From assembly GCF_002245695.1 (NCBI RefSeq), contig NZ_NOII01000001.1, positions 1,364,001-1,428,000 of the forward strand: 64,000 nt of DNA. Direction: 5' to 3'. The DNA is from Fictibacillus aquaticus (lineage in GTDB: Bacteria > Bacillota > Bacilli > Bacillales > Fictibacillaceae). Each line of letters begins with the position of its first letter. Position 1 is the first letter of the stretch. The position numbers and the translations under genes were made by a program. This document shows, one piece after another, positions 1 through 8,176 of this stretch. The notes under the pieces were generated by a model. The model was not told the DNA's origin and ran no database searches. It was given only the letters and a program-made list of their open reading frames with translations.

Positions 1-986
1 TGTTTATTTTTCTTAATAACTCCGCGGCTGAGACCTGGATACTTCTTTTCGAGCAAGCTGTGAAGCTCTCTTGCCATCTGTTCATTTTTCTCATAATTCG
101 GATTGCTCGCTCCAACAACAAACAATATTTTCGCATACGATTTACCGTTAATTTCCCTCGTTGTTTTGGCTCTCCCGAGTGAATCTCTGTGAAGATCGAA
201 TAACAGTTTCATGCCATTGTTTTCCGCCATAGCTTCCTGCACGAGAGTCCTTGCCATCGGATAGCTTTTTTTATAATCCGTGTTGTTCTTTCTTAGAAGA
301 TCTGTCATGTTCGTTGTGTCGACAACTGTGCCAATACCCCTTTTCTCCAGTTCCTGCCCTAGCTTCTTTCCAACCATAGTAATGTTCACCTTTGAATGAA
401 CGGCGTCATCAGGATTCTTAACTCCTTTTAGATGAGGAATGAATGATTCCCAGCTGTGCGAGTGGTAAATGTACGCTACTTTTTTCCCGGCAGAAGGCGG
501 TGGATTACCAGGGTCATCTGTCTGGCCAGGATCTTGAAGCCGTTCAACGTTCTGTACATCTGCCTCTTTTCCATCCATTAAAAATTCAATTGGCGGCGGG
601 GATTCGTGAGCGATGTTTGTATAGTCTGTCCCTTCCCCAGCAACAACGATCGTGGAATCGAACTGTGCAAACCCAGGAAGTTCGTTGCCAAGAAGGCTTC
701 TTATGTCCCCAGGCTTGATGCTTGTCGCAAGCTCAAGCATCACGGCAGACACAGATGGCGGCTCACTCTTCTCTGGAAGCGCTTGAGAAAAGTAGCGGTT
801 TTCAAATCCCAGAACATAAACGAGTGCTTCTCCTGAAAACTCTGTCAGCCAGTGATGCAGTGACGAAGATGACAGCCTGTATTTGCTTTCAAAGGAAGTC
901 ACAAAGCTGGTGGACAGCACGATGAAAACCATAGCACCGATAATATAGAGAGGAAGCTTCCTCAATAAAAACTGCGGGATGAACAT
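1..986 (-). CDS. spoIIP: Stage II sporulation protein P (SpoIIP), 3' end outside window
   Basis: The reading frame is open from an ATG at 986 to the window edge (about 328 residues), so the C-terminus is missing. SpoIIP is the membrane-anchored peptidoglycan amidase/endopeptidase that, with SpoIID and SpoIIM, degrades septal and peripheral wall during forespore engulfment. Residues 12-31 form a membrane anchor. A linker rich in Pro/Asp/Gly precedes the catalytic domain, where YHSHSWESF (about 174-182, His177 and Glu180) and FDLHRDS (about 263-269, His266) match the family zinc/active-site segments. The stretch GKSYAKILFVVG is also typical. An AGGAGA-type ribosome site lies just before the ATG. 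In B. subtilis the gene follows gpr. Its upstream neighbour here is a divergent ArsR-like regulator, so this copy is either relocated or a paralogue; I cannot tell which. Confidence 0.9.
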   Translation of the reverse strand, partial: MFIPQFLLRKLPLYIIGAMVFIVLSTSFVTSFESKYRLSSSSLHHWLTEFSGEALVYVLGFENRYFSQALPEKSEPPSVSAVMLELATSIKPGDIRSLLGNELPGFAQFDSTIVVAGEGTDYTNIAHESPPPIEFLMDGKEADVQNVERLQDPGQTDDPGNPPPSAGKKVAYIYHSHSWESFIPHLKGVKNPDDAVHSKVNITMVGKKLGQELEKRGIGTVVDTTNMTDLLRKNNTDYKKSYPMARTLVQEAMAENNGMKLLFDLHRDSLGRAKTTREINGKSYAKILFVVGASNPNYEKNEQMARELHSLLEKKYPGLSRGVIKKNK

Positions 987-1101
987 GTAAGACCCTCTCC
1001 TTCTTTTACATTCTCTATTACAACGTATTCATCTGATAGAGAAAGTAGAATACATTTTCCAGAATTAATAGAGAGTCCCTTTCATAGAGGAAGCTGCAAA
1101 T

Positions 1102-1139
1102 ATTAATCAATTGACTAATTTCCATATTTTTCATATACT
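1102..1139 (+). promoter_or_regulatory. Sigma-A-type promoter overlapped by a palindromic operator
   Basis: TTGACT (1111-1116), a 17-base spacer and TATACT (1134-1139) precede the ArsR-like gene. An 18-base near-perfect palindrome, ATTAATCAATTGACTAAT (1102-1119), covers the -35 box, which is where an autorepressor of the ArsR family would be expected to bind. Promoter boxes and palindrome are seen directly; binding is inferred. Confidence 0.7.
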
Positions 1140-1177
1140 ATGTTCAGGAATATTTGAACGTTAAAGGAGTGTGAAAC

Positions 1178-1762
1178 ATGCAAGATGTTTATAAACTTGA
1201 AGAACTTGAACAATTACGGGTGATCAGTGATCCTCTGCGCCTAAAAGTCATATGGGAAATCATTGATGAAGCGAAAACGGGTAAGATGGTGGCAGATATT
1301 TTAGAGGCGCCTGCTCCTAAGATTCACTACCATCTTAAAGAGCTTGAGCGAGTCGGATTGGTAAAAGTAGAGCGGACAGAAGAAAAAAATGGGATCGTAC
1401 AGAAATTTTACCGCCCTATAGCCCGCGTGTTCTCTACTGCCGAAATCCTCCTTCACCATAAAGATGAAGTCAAAGAGGAACTTTCGGATGCTTTAAAGGA
1501 AAACATTTTAATTTCGCTCGATAAAACAAAATCGATGATTAAAAAGATGGATTCTCATATTTTCACTGAAATGCCTCAGGTGAAGTTTGGCTTTAACCAA
1601 GTCAGGCTTTCCAAGGAGCAGCAGGAACAGCTGCAGTCAAAATCAAAAGAACTGTCTGATCTCATTCAAAGCTTCAAAAACAGCAGCCACCCTGATGGAG
1701 AATTGCATCACCTCTTTATGGTTGCATTTCCTGTAGGAGACTCTGAAAACGAAGGGAGTTAA
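1178..1762 (+). CDS. ArsR-like winged-helix transcriptional regulator
   Basis: This 194-residue protein has an N-terminal winged-helix domain of the ArsR/helix-turn-helix-20 type. Residues about 10-80 contain LRVISDPLRLKVIWEI, then a recognition helix in APAPKIHYHLKELERVGLV, then a wing leading into EEKNGIVQKFYRPIARVF. The C-terminal 100 residues are helical and charged and probably bind an effector or form the dimer. No Cys-rich metal site is visible, so metal sensing is unlikely. The gene starts with ATG behind AAAGGAGTG. The MFS transporter begins only 6 bases after the stop, so the pair is almost certainly one operon in which the regulator controls the exporter. The palindrome over its own promoter suggests autorepression. 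The ligand is unknown. Confidence 0.8.
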   Translation: MQDVYKLEELEQLRVISDPLRLKVIWEIIDEAKTGKMVADILEAPAPKIHYHLKELERVGLVKVERTEEKNGIVQKFYRPIARVFSTAEILLHHKDEVKEELSDALKENILISLDKTKSMIKKMDSHIFTEMPQVKFGFNQVRLSKEQQEQLQSKSKELSDLIQSFKNSSHPDGELHHLFMVAFPVGDSENEGS

Positions 1763-1768
1763 CACGGT

Positions 1769-3010
1769 ATGACAGAGCCAGCGTTCACTCAGCAGCAAGA
1801 ACAGCCTGCCTCATTATTTAAGCAAAGGTCTTTCCTTTATATTTGGGCCATGACATTCTGTGCCTCATTTTCTATTGCGATCTTTTTGTTCTCGCAATCC
1901 TGGTATGTCGTAAAAACACTCAATCAGGAGGCTGCCCTCGGTGCTGTGCTGATCGCGACGAACATTCCACGCCTTCTTTTCATGGCACTTGGCGGCGTAC
2001 TCGCAGACCGGGTCAGCCGGACAAAAATCTTATTCATTTCTAACATCCTCAGAGCCATTCTTCTTTCAGGGCTGCTGCTCATGCTCTGGACAGAACATTT
2101 ATCGCTTTCGTCTTTCATCCTTTTCGGTCTTTTGTTCGGGATCATGGATGCATTTGTCTGGCCTGCTAACGGTTCACTGCTTCCAAACGTGGTGGATTCC
2201 TCTCAGCTGACAAGAGCGAACTCGGTCGTACAAATGACTCAGCAATCTTCGCTCATTCTTGGTCCAATGATCGGCGGCATCCTCGTTCACCAGGGAGGAT
2301 ATTATTTATCTTTTGGCGTCCCTGCTGTGATGCTATTGATCTCGGCTATTCTTGCCTACCTACTGAACCTTCCTCCTTCTGCAGATAAAAAGAAAGACCG
2401 AAAAGGCATCTGGCAGTCTATAAAAGAAGGGCTTGCTGTAGTGAAAGAATCATCTTTTCTTATCGCCCTCTTCTTAAGCACTATTTTCCTGAACTTGTTT
2501 GTAAACGGACCGCTCATGATGGGTCTTCCTGTTTTCGTAAAAAACGTCCTTAACGGCAGTGCGCTTGAATTCAGTTATGTTGAAGGCTCCATGGCTGCCG
2601 GCATGCTTATGAGCTCTGTGGCGATCGGCATTATGAACATCAAAAAAGGAAAAGGCATGATGGTCACTGTTTCGTTGTTTGCAATGAATATATTCTTCTT
2701 TATGCTAAGCCAAAGTACAACAATGGCTGCCAGTATGGCTCTTGCCTTCCTGATGGGCATTACGTTTCCAGCAACCAATATCCCGCTTATTTCAGCGGTT
2801 CAGGAGAAAGTCGATAAAAAGCTGATCGGCCGATTGATGAGTCTTCTAACGATGGCAAGCCTCGGCCTTGCTCCTGTATCCTTTGCGGTTACATCACTCC
2901 TCATATCATCTGGAGTTCAGATACAGCACATCATGGCAGCCGGCGCCTGCTTCCTTCTTCTCGTCAACTTCATGATTGCCTGGAAGCTGCCCGCACTCAG
3001 AAAGATGTAA
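1769..3010 (+). CDS. Major facilitator superfamily transporter
   Basis: This 413-residue polytopic membrane protein has about 12 hydrophobic segments. The loop between segments 2 and 3 contains GGVLADRVSRTKIL, the characteristic MFS motif A (G-x3-D-R-x-G/S-R-k). A basic cytoplasmic loop (about residues 203-215, ADKKKDRKG) separates the two six-helix halves. The overall composition resembles the MFS_3/enterobactin- or macrolide-exporter-like group, which usually exports drugs or small metabolites by proton exchange. It is co-transcribed with the preceding ArsR-like regulator (6-base gap), so its substrate is probably also the regulator's inducer. Nothing in the sequence identifies that substrate. 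A dispersed palindromic element follows immediately downstream. Confidence 0.8.
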   Translation: MTEPAFTQQQEQPASLFKQRSFLYIWAMTFCASFSIAIFLFSQSWYVVKTLNQEAALGAVLIATNIPRLLFMALGGVLADRVSRTKILFISNILRAILLSGLLLMLWTEHLSLSSFILFGLLFGIMDAFVWPANGSLLPNVVDSSQLTRANSVVQMTQQSSLILGPMIGGILVHQGGYYLSFGVPAVMLLISAILAYLLNLPPSADKKKDRKGIWQSIKEGLAVVKESSFLIALFLSTIFLNLFVNGPLMMGLPVFVKNVLNGSALEFSYVEGSMAAGMLMSSVAIGIMNIKKGKGMMVTVSLFAMNIFFFMLSQSTTMAASMALAFLMGITFPATNIPLISAVQEKVDKKLIGRLMSLLTMASLGLAPVSFAVTSLLISSGVQIQHIMAAGACFLLLVNFMIAWKLPALRKM

Positions 3011-3023
3011 GTTTTTCATGCTT

Positions 3024-3090
3024 GGGGTACGGTACCACGCATGAAAAACCTACAAAAATCAGGACTTCCTGAAAGATCGTACCGTACCCC
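3024..3090. repeat. GGGGTACGGTACC inverted-repeat element, copy A
   Basis: The element opens with GGGGTACGGTACC (3024-3036) and closes with CGTACCGTACCCC (3078-3090), an inverted pair enclosing about 41 bases. The left arm also sits in the loop of a separate 11-base perfect hairpin (3011-3021 with 3039-3049). Two more full copies (29422-29490 and 55880-55948) and two half copies (21311-21323, 32312-32324) occur in the window, always between genes. Confidence 0.8.
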
Positions 3091-3119
3091 ATAATAAAAA
3101 CGGAAAGGGCGTGCAAGGG

Positions 3120-4130
3120 ATGAAGATTTTGATGATTGGCGGTTCGCGGTTTATTGGAAGGCATATTACTGAAGCATTGCTGCAGAAAGGGCATACGGTA
3201 ACACTGTTTAACAGAGGACAGTTTGCTCCTGAACTGTTTCCTCAGTGCGAAAAAATTCACGGTGACCGTACAAAAGATCTGCATTTGCTTCGAGGGAAGA
3301 AATATGATGCTGTTATCGACACATGCGGTTACCTGCCAAAGCATGTGTCGATGCTGGCTCAGACACTTAAACCCCAGACTCCGTTTTACGTGTTCATATC
3401 TTCTAAATCGGTTTATGCTGACCAGTCTCAAATAGGATTGACCGAAGAATCCGCCGTTGCACAATGGGAGCATATTCATGAGGACGACCAAACAAATGGG
3501 GAGCACTATGGACCAATGAAGGCAGCTTGTGAACGCTCGGTTTTAGATGTATATGGAAGTAATGCATCGCTCATCATCCGGCCAGGGCTTATTGTTGGTC
3601 CGCATGACTACTCTGACCGTTTCACGTACTGGCCTCATCGTATCGCCCGCGGAGGCAAGGTATTATCCCCTGTCTCGCCATCTGAACGTGCACAAATAAT
3701 CGATGCAAGAGATCTGGCTTTATGGATCGTGAAAATGACAGAACTCCGGACAGCAGGAATCTTTCAGGCAGGAGGAGCTACTACTACAATCGGTGAGATA
3801 TTTAGAGCGTGCCGTACTGAATCTGGCAGCAACGCTGAATTCGTATGGGCGAATGCAGAATTTTTGAAGAAGAACGAGGTTGGTGAGTGGGTGGAGCTCC
3901 CGCTTTGGATTGCAAGTCCGCAATACAAAGGGCTTACAGGGTCAGAAGACACTAAGGCTCAAGCACATGGCCTGACATACCGTCCAATTTCGGAAACGAT
4001 CCGCGATACTCTTGCCTGGTCTGATTTTCGCAATCTTTCACCTGAAGACTGGAAAGCTGGACTGCATCCCCAAAAAGAAAAACAAGTGCTTGAAAAGTGG
4101 GCAGCTGCTCAAACTTATATTCAAAATTAG
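3120..4130 (+). CDS. NAD-dependent epimerase/dehydratase-family protein (extended SDR)
   Basis: This protein of about 336 residues begins with a Rossmann fold. MKILMIGGSRFIGRH gives the G-G-x-x-F-I-G variant of the extended-SDR nucleotide motif at residues 7-13. The middle contains ISSKSVYAD and HYGPMKAACE, which supplies the Tyr-x3-Lys pair expected of the active site. The later segment RPGLIVGPHDYSDRFTYWPHRI is typical of the isoflavone-reductase-like/epimerase group often labelled 'NAD-dependent epimerase', whose true substrates are mostly unknown. I chose ATG 3120 because GGAAAGGG lies 10 bases upstream; GTG 3111 in the same frame is possible. It stands alone between the MFS gene and a terminator, so its substrate cannot be inferred from context. 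Confidence 0.75.
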   Translation: MKILMIGGSRFIGRHITEALLQKGHTVTLFNRGQFAPELFPQCEKIHGDRTKDLHLLRGKKYDAVIDTCGYLPKHVSMLAQTLKPQTPFYVFISSKSVYADQSQIGLTEESAVAQWEHIHEDDQTNGEHYGPMKAACERSVLDVYGSNASLIIRPGLIVGPHDYSDRFTYWPHRIARGGKVLSPVSPSERAQIIDARDLALWIVKMTELRTAGIFQAGGATTTIGEIFRACRTESGSNAEFVWANAEFLKKNEVGEWVELPLWIASPQYKGLTGSEDTKAQAHGLTYRPISETIRDTLAWSDFRNLSPEDWKAGLHPQKEKQVLEKWAAAQTYIQN

Positions 4131-4291
4131 GCATTCTTTAACAAAAATACATGAATGCCTATGGCACTTGTCCATACCAATATAAAAAGAACGCATATAG
4201 TAGAAGTGTGAGATAGATATCTCGCCTGCCGGCCCACCGGCAGTCAAGCAATTCCCTACCCCCCATTTCTTCATCATGCGTTCGGTTTTTA

Positions 4292-4321
4292 CCATAATCC
4301 CTTGTGGATTATGGTCTTTTT
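4292..4321 (+). terminator. Rho-independent terminator
   Basis: A 9-base stem (CCATAATCC / GGATTATGG) with a 5-base loop is followed by TCTTTTT. It lies about 160 bases past the SDR gene and overlaps the last codons of the convergent coiled-coil gene. Confidence 0.75.
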
Positions 4322-4941
4322 AATGTTTTTTGCTGGCCGCCAGAGATGTAATGCTGAAGATGATGCGGCAGTTCGCCCTTCGTAAAGACGTGTTGAATGT
4401 CACGCGATGAAATCTCAAGCATGCCTAGTTTTGGATAAATGGAGCTGTCATTCGAAAATGTCCGGTATTGCTGTCCGAAGTCAGTAATGGCATCCATTGT
4501 CTCCCGTTCTGTCGTATTCCTATATTCATTGATCTGATGAATTTGCTGGATCATCATCAAATATTCTGCTTTCATCCGCTCCAGCTGCTGTATCTTCGTT
4601 TCCATCTGCTGGCTCGCCATGTTCATTTCACGGTCTCTCGCCATATAGAGAGTTTTCAAATATTCCTGAAGCCTGTCCTGCCTGCTTTCTTTCAAGTCGT
4701 CCAGTATTTCCAGTGCATCTCTCTCTTTAGAAAGATTACGCAAATACACATCTTTTGCTTCTGTCAGCCTCTCCATCGTAACCTTTGAATTTCGCTTGCC
4801 GTATTGGTTCAGCAAATCCTCATAAACGGCAGATGACTGTTCTTTTTGTCTATGTAATTGGCTCCAGGCCTGTTCAGCTGCTTTTATTTTTTCTTTATAC
4901 ATCTCCTGCATGGAGGTAAAGTGTCGTAATTCAGGGTACAC
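4309..4941 (-). CDS. Hypothetical coiled-coil protein
   Basis: I do not recognise a family for this 210-residue protein. It is almost entirely charged and helical. Residues about 10-145 are rich in Glu, Lys, Gln, Arg and Met with leucine-type heptad spacing (for example EKIKAAEQAWSQLHRQKEQ and QQMETKIQQLERMKAEYL), consistent with a long coiled coil. There is no signal peptide, membrane segment or cysteine. The C-terminal 55 residues are less charged (YPKLGMLEISSRDIQHVF). It faces the SDR gene convergently and is transcribed away from the histidine phosphatase gene, with which it shares a 99-base divergent promoter region. A scaffold or spore-associated role is imaginable but unsupported. Confidence 0.6.
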   Translation of the reverse strand: MYPELRHFTSMQEMYKEKIKAAEQAWSQLHRQKEQSSAVYEDLLNQYGKRNSKVTMERLTEAKDVYLRNLSKERDALEILDDLKESRQDRLQEYLKTLYMARDREMNMASQQMETKIQQLERMKAEYLMMIQQIHQINEYRNTTERETMDAITDFGQQYRTFSNDSSIYPKLGMLEISSRDIQHVFTKGELPHHLQHYISGGQQKTLKRP

Positions 4942-5040
4942 GTTAAATCTCCTTTCTTTTGCTTCCTTATACCTTTCGAGAAGGGATAAAGATTTATCGA
5001 CCCGAATTAATAAGAAAACACATAAAGCAGGTGGATCTTA

Positions 5041-5574
5041 ATGAAAAAATTATACTGCATCCGTCATTGCTCGGCAGAAGGACAGCATCCTGATGCTGCT
5101 CTGACAGCTGATGGTGAAAAACAGGCTCTTGATCTCTTCCTATATATGAAGGAACTCGAAATCGATGTCATAATATCAAGCCCATATGTAAGGGCAAAAC
5201 AGACGGTCAGGCATCTCGCAGAATCAAAAAAACTAAAGATTGAGGTCGATGCCCGGCTTGGCGAACGGCGCCTCGCAGGTACTGATCTGCCTGACTGGCT
5301 CGAGCATCTGAAAAGGTCGTTTGAAGATGAGCACGCTGTTCTGCCTGGTGGTGAATCCTCTTATGAAGCTTCTAAAAGAGCACTATCTCTAGTTGATGAT
5401 TTACTGCAGCGCAAAGAAAACCATATTGCACTCGTCACTCACGGAAATCTTTTAGCTCTATTATTAAAAGCGTTTGATCCTTCTGCAGGCTTTCATACTT
5501 GGCAGGCACTGACCAACCCGGATGTTTATGAGATCGACTTGACCGAAAAGCGTGTCCGCCGATTGTGGGCCTAA
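5041..5574 (+). CDS. Histidine phosphatase superfamily (phosphoglycerate mutase-like) protein
   Basis: This 177-residue protein has the histidine phosphatase signature. MKKLYCIRHCSAEGQ carries Arg8-His9, the His being the residue phosphorylated during catalysis. ISSPYVRAKQT supplies the second Arg. LPGGESS gives the acid/Glu segment and ALVTHGN the second catalytic His. It lacks the extra elements of true cofactor-dependent phosphoglycerate mutases and is close to the short phosphatase group (SixA/YhfR size). The substrate cannot be read from sequence. The gene starts with ATG behind AAGCAGGTGG. The next gene on the same strand begins 91 bases later with its own strong ribosome site. Confidence 0.8.
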   Translation: MKKLYCIRHCSAEGQHPDAALTADGEKQALDLFLYMKELEIDVIISSPYVRAKQTVRHLAESKKLKIEVDARLGERRLAGTDLPDWLEHLKRSFEDEHAVLPGGESSYEASKRALSLVDDLLQRKENHIALVTHGNLLALLLKAFDPSAGFHTWQALTNPDVYEIDLTEKRVRRLWA

Positions 5575-5665
5575 TACATTCCAATTATATCCAGACCCCC
5601 ACCTCTCCTACAAAAGTCCCGAAACCTGTTTACGTAGCACAAATTATTGGGGAGGTTTTTACATT

Positions 5666-6295
5666 ATGAAAAAACTAGCTGTAGCATCTGTATTGGGAGC
5701 TTGTATCTTTAGCTCATTCGCGGGAGTATCTGAAGCAGCAACACCTCAGCAATCTAACTCAGCTCCGTGCATCACGGACTTTATGAATAAGCAGCAACAA
5801 GCACCACAAGCTGAGGCACCAGCTCCAGCACCTGCACCACAACAAAATGCAGCTCCGGCAGCACCAGCTCCAGAGCAGCAAGAAGCAGCACCAAAGACTG
5901 AATCTGATGCTGGACTTACAGCAGACGAGCAGCAAATGCTTGATCTTGTAAACCAAGAGCGTGAGAAAGCTGGCGTTCCTGCACTTAAAGCAGACGCAGA
6001 GCTTACAAAAGTAGCACGTGTTAAAGCAAAAGACATGATCGACAACAACTATTTCGATCACAACTCGCCAACTTACGGTTCTCCGTTTGATATGATGAAC
6101 AAGTATGGCATTGAGTACAAGACTGCTGGTGAAAACATCGCAGGTAACTCTTCTGTTGAAGGTGCTCACACTAGCCTTATGAACTCTCAAGGTCACCGTG
6201 AGAACATCCTTAAGTCAGAGTACACTTCTGTAGGTATCGCTGTAGTTGACGGCGGCCAGTATGGCAAGATGTTCGTACAAATGTTCAAAGGGTAA
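5666..6295 (+). CDS. Secreted CAP (SCP/PR-1)-domain protein, YkwD-like
   Basis: This 209-residue exported protein starts at ATG 5666 behind GGGGAGG. A longer in-frame extension upstream overlaps the phosphatase gene and is unlikely. Residues 1-24 form a signal peptide with cleavage near SEA-AT. Residues about 43-77 are a low-complexity Gln/Ala/Pro linker that may span cell wall or spore layers. Residues about 85-209 are a CAP domain: LVNQEREKAGVPAL, then YFDHNSP with the conserved His, then GENIAG, then GHRENIL with the second conserved His/Glu. Bacterial CAP proteins of this architecture (B. subtilis YkwD, spore-coat SafA-linked families) are extracellular; their biochemical role is poorly defined. 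A clear terminator follows. Confidence 0.85.
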   Translation: MKKLAVASVLGACIFSSFAGVSEAATPQQSNSAPCITDFMNKQQQAPQAEAPAPAPAPQQNAAPAAPAPEQQEAAPKTESDAGLTADEQQMLDLVNQEREKAGVPALKADAELTKVARVKAKDMIDNNYFDHNSPTYGSPFDMMNKYGIEYKTAGENIAGNSSVEGAHTSLMNSQGHRENILKSEYTSVGIAVVDGGQYGKMFVQMFKG

Positions 6296-6315
6296 TCGTT
6301 CACTATAGAACGCAA

Positions 6316-6343
6316 AAAAGCGCAGGCTTCCTGCGCTTTTTTT
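6316..6343 (+). terminator. Rho-independent terminator after CAP-domain gene
   Basis: AAAAGCGCAG and CTGCGCTTTT pair around a short loop and run into TTTTTTT, 20 bases after the CAP gene stop. Confidence 0.9.
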
Positions 6344-6536
6344 GTGTCCTAATTTCTTTTCTAATCAAAAAGGTTATTGTTTCGAACGGATGGTTTTTAT
6401 AAGTTCAGCGAAGTTGCAGCTGGAGTATAACCTTCAGTGCCTAATCCATGGCGGGTGTTGCGAGTTTAGGCTCAATTGCCTGGGGCTGATATGCTAATCA
6501 TATACACTTAATCATCTTGAATACGTCATTGTTAAC

Positions 6537-6606
6537 GTTGATCGGAGTGTAAGGCGCCGACTCCAGCGGGACGAGCGGGAAGCGTGCGCCTGAAACGGAG
6601 ATCAAC
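6537..6606 (+). repeat. GTTGATC...GATCAAC modular repeat, copy R1 (short form)
   Basis: This is the shortest copy (70 bases), bounded by GTTGATC and GATCAAC. It keeps the outer arms (GGAGTGTAAGGCGCCGACTCC and GCGTGCGCCTGAAACGGA segments) but has lost the central GGTGAG...CTCACC hairpin. Homology with copy R3 continues on the left to about 6370, including GTGCCTAATCCATG and CGAACGGATG. The gap between the CAP and kinase genes (6296-6651) otherwise holds only the terminator. Confidence 0.85.
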
Positions 6607-6651
6607 AACCTCTTTGAATACATAAATTCAAATGGAATGTGAAAACAGCCC

Positions 6652-8130
6652 TTAATTAACAGGAAAACTCAAACAGAACACTGTCCCTGTCCCCTTCTCA
6701 CTTTCAACCACAAAAGTCCCGTTATGATTTTTAATGATCTTGTGGCTTACCATCAGACCAAGCCCTGTCCCTTCTTCTTTGGTTGTAAAGAATGGGCTGC
6801 CGATCTTTGCGAGCGTTTCTGGGTCCATTCCTGCTCCCGTATCTGAAATCTTCACCTTGAGAGTTCCCTCTATTACATAAGCTTCTACGCTGACTGTACC
6901 GCCAGCATTCGTTGCCTCAATCGCATTTTTTATATAATTAATAAATACTTGCTTTAATTGGTGCAGATCGCAAAAAATATCTGGCAGCCCTTCCTGCAGC
7001 TTCATCTTCAGCTCTACTCCTTTTAACAAGGACTGTGTCTGCAAAAGCGCGACCGTATCCCAGAGCATCGCAGAAATGTTCTGAACCTTCATCTGTTGAG
7101 TATCATTTTTCGCAAGCAGCAAGAATTCTTTAATAATATATTCAATCCTGTCCACTTCATTAAGAATGATCTTAAAATATTCGGGTCGCTGGTTTTTATC
7201 TGTTTGAATCAGCTGGATGAAGCCCTTTAAAGAAGTAAGCGGGTTTCGGATTTCGTGTGCGATGCCAGCAGCTAGCTCTCCGACTACGTTCAGCGTTTCC
7301 GCTTTAATCAGCTTCTGTTCAGTGACACGGCGTTCTGTCACATCCTGAAGCACGACAAGATGAAGTCCTGGCAGGAGATCTGGCTTGCAGAAATACGAAA
7401 TGTCCTTGATTTCTCCCTGACCGCAAAGAATTTTCACTTCTCCATGGTGTTTGGGCAGCCCTAAAAAGGAATTCCAGTTGAACGATTCTCGAAATTCCTC
7501 AGATGCATACAAAAAACGGTCAGCGCGCTCGTATAAAAGCTCTTCTTTATCAAGTCCCAGCAAGATGCACCCCGCTGGATTGACGTCCATGATTTCCATC
7601 TTCTCATTGCAAAGAACAAGAGCATCCATCGCATGCATGAACAGTTCCTGAAACTGTCCAGAATGCTGGTCTTCTGTTGTGCTGTTCTTATATTCTCTGC
7701 TGCTGAACTCTACCGTACTGCCGATGACTTCTGAAATTCTGCCGTTCAGTCCAGGCAGCGGCATCAAAGTGACCGTGTATAAGCTCCCGTGGGACCGAAA
7801 ATCGACGGTGCATTTTTTTCCTTTAAATGCCTGCTCCAGTGAAATCGTGCAGTCATCGAGCTTATCCTCAGAAAAAATGGTGGATAGACTGTCCATAAAG
7901 TAATCGCCCGTTTGAATTTCGCTTAAATCAGTCCTCTTACCATGCGAATAGGTATATATGTACTCTCCGTACTTCAAACGGCACAATCTGAATAGATGGA
8001 TGGGAGTCTGTTCCAAAAAGTAAAAGTGGCGGTCAGACAGCTCTTTTTCGCTCTGCATCAGAATTCTTCTCAGCATTTCATTTTCACGCTTGAGTTCCAT
8101 TAATTCCCCATTAAAAGTAGTAGCCGGCAT
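6652..8130 (-). CDS. PAS-domain sensor histidine kinase, sporulation-kinase-like
   Basis: This 492-residue soluble kinase has no membrane segment. Residues about 30-145 and 155-275 look like two PAS modules (the second contains FMHAMDALVLCNEKMEIMDVNPAG and ends VVLQDVTERR). The dimerisation/phosphoacceptor helix follows, with GELAAGIAHEIRNPLTSLKG at about 284-303 (His292). The ATPase domain has an N-box (INYIKNAIEA), a G1 box (DTGAGM), an F-box (SPFFTTKEEG) and a G2 box (GTGLGL). The Spo0A-phosphorelay kinases KinA, KinC and KinE share this arrangement, and no response regulator gene is adjacent, as is usual for them. A candidate sigma-H promoter upstream supports a role in sporulation initiation, but phosphorelay partnership is inferred. 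Confidence 0.85.
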   Translation of the reverse strand: MPATTFNGELMELKRENEMLRRILMQSEKELSDRHFYFLEQTPIHLFRLCRLKYGEYIYTYSHGKRTDLSEIQTGDYFMDSLSTIFSEDKLDDCTISLEQAFKGKKCTVDFRSHGSLYTVTLMPLPGLNGRISEVIGSTVEFSSREYKNSTTEDQHSGQFQELFMHAMDALVLCNEKMEIMDVNPAGCILLGLDKEELLYERADRFLYASEEFRESFNWNSFLGLPKHHGEVKILCGQGEIKDISYFCKPDLLPGLHLVVLQDVTERRVTEQKLIKAETLNVVGELAAGIAHEIRNPLTSLKGFIQLIQTDKNQRPEYFKIILNEVDRIEYIIKEFLLLAKNDTQQMKVQNISAMLWDTVALLQTQSLLKGVELKMKLQEGLPDIFCDLHQLKQVFINYIKNAIEATNAGGTVSVEAYVIEGTLKVKISDTGAGMDPETLAKIGSPFFTTKEEGTGLGLMVSHKIIKNHNGTFVVESEKGTGTVFCLSFPVN

Positions 8131-8176
8131 ATGAAATAGACTCCTTTATTCGATACTGATAATATTCTGCGGCTTT

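Noticed and set aside
1012-1075. Imperfect dyad (CTCTATTA...TAATAGAG with GTATTC...GAATAC) between spoIIP and the ArsR-like gene
   Set aside because: Arms are short and interrupted; I could not separate it from chance in A/T-rich DNA, nor identify a clear sigma-E promoter for spoIIP there.
3011-3049. Transcription terminator formed by the 11-base hairpin after the MFS gene
   Set aside because: There is no T run on the 3' side of either strand; the hairpin encloses an arm of the GGTACC element, so I treat it as part of that repeat's context.
5552-5665. N-terminal extension of the CAP-domain protein
   Set aside because: The extension overlaps the phosphatase gene and lacks a ribosome site; ATG 5666 has GGGGAGG and begins a signal peptide.
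5759-6196. 145-codon minus-strand Cys-rich frame
   Set aside because: It is antisense to the Gln/Ala/Pro linker of the CAP protein; the cysteine richness is a by-product of GCA/CAA codons read backwards.
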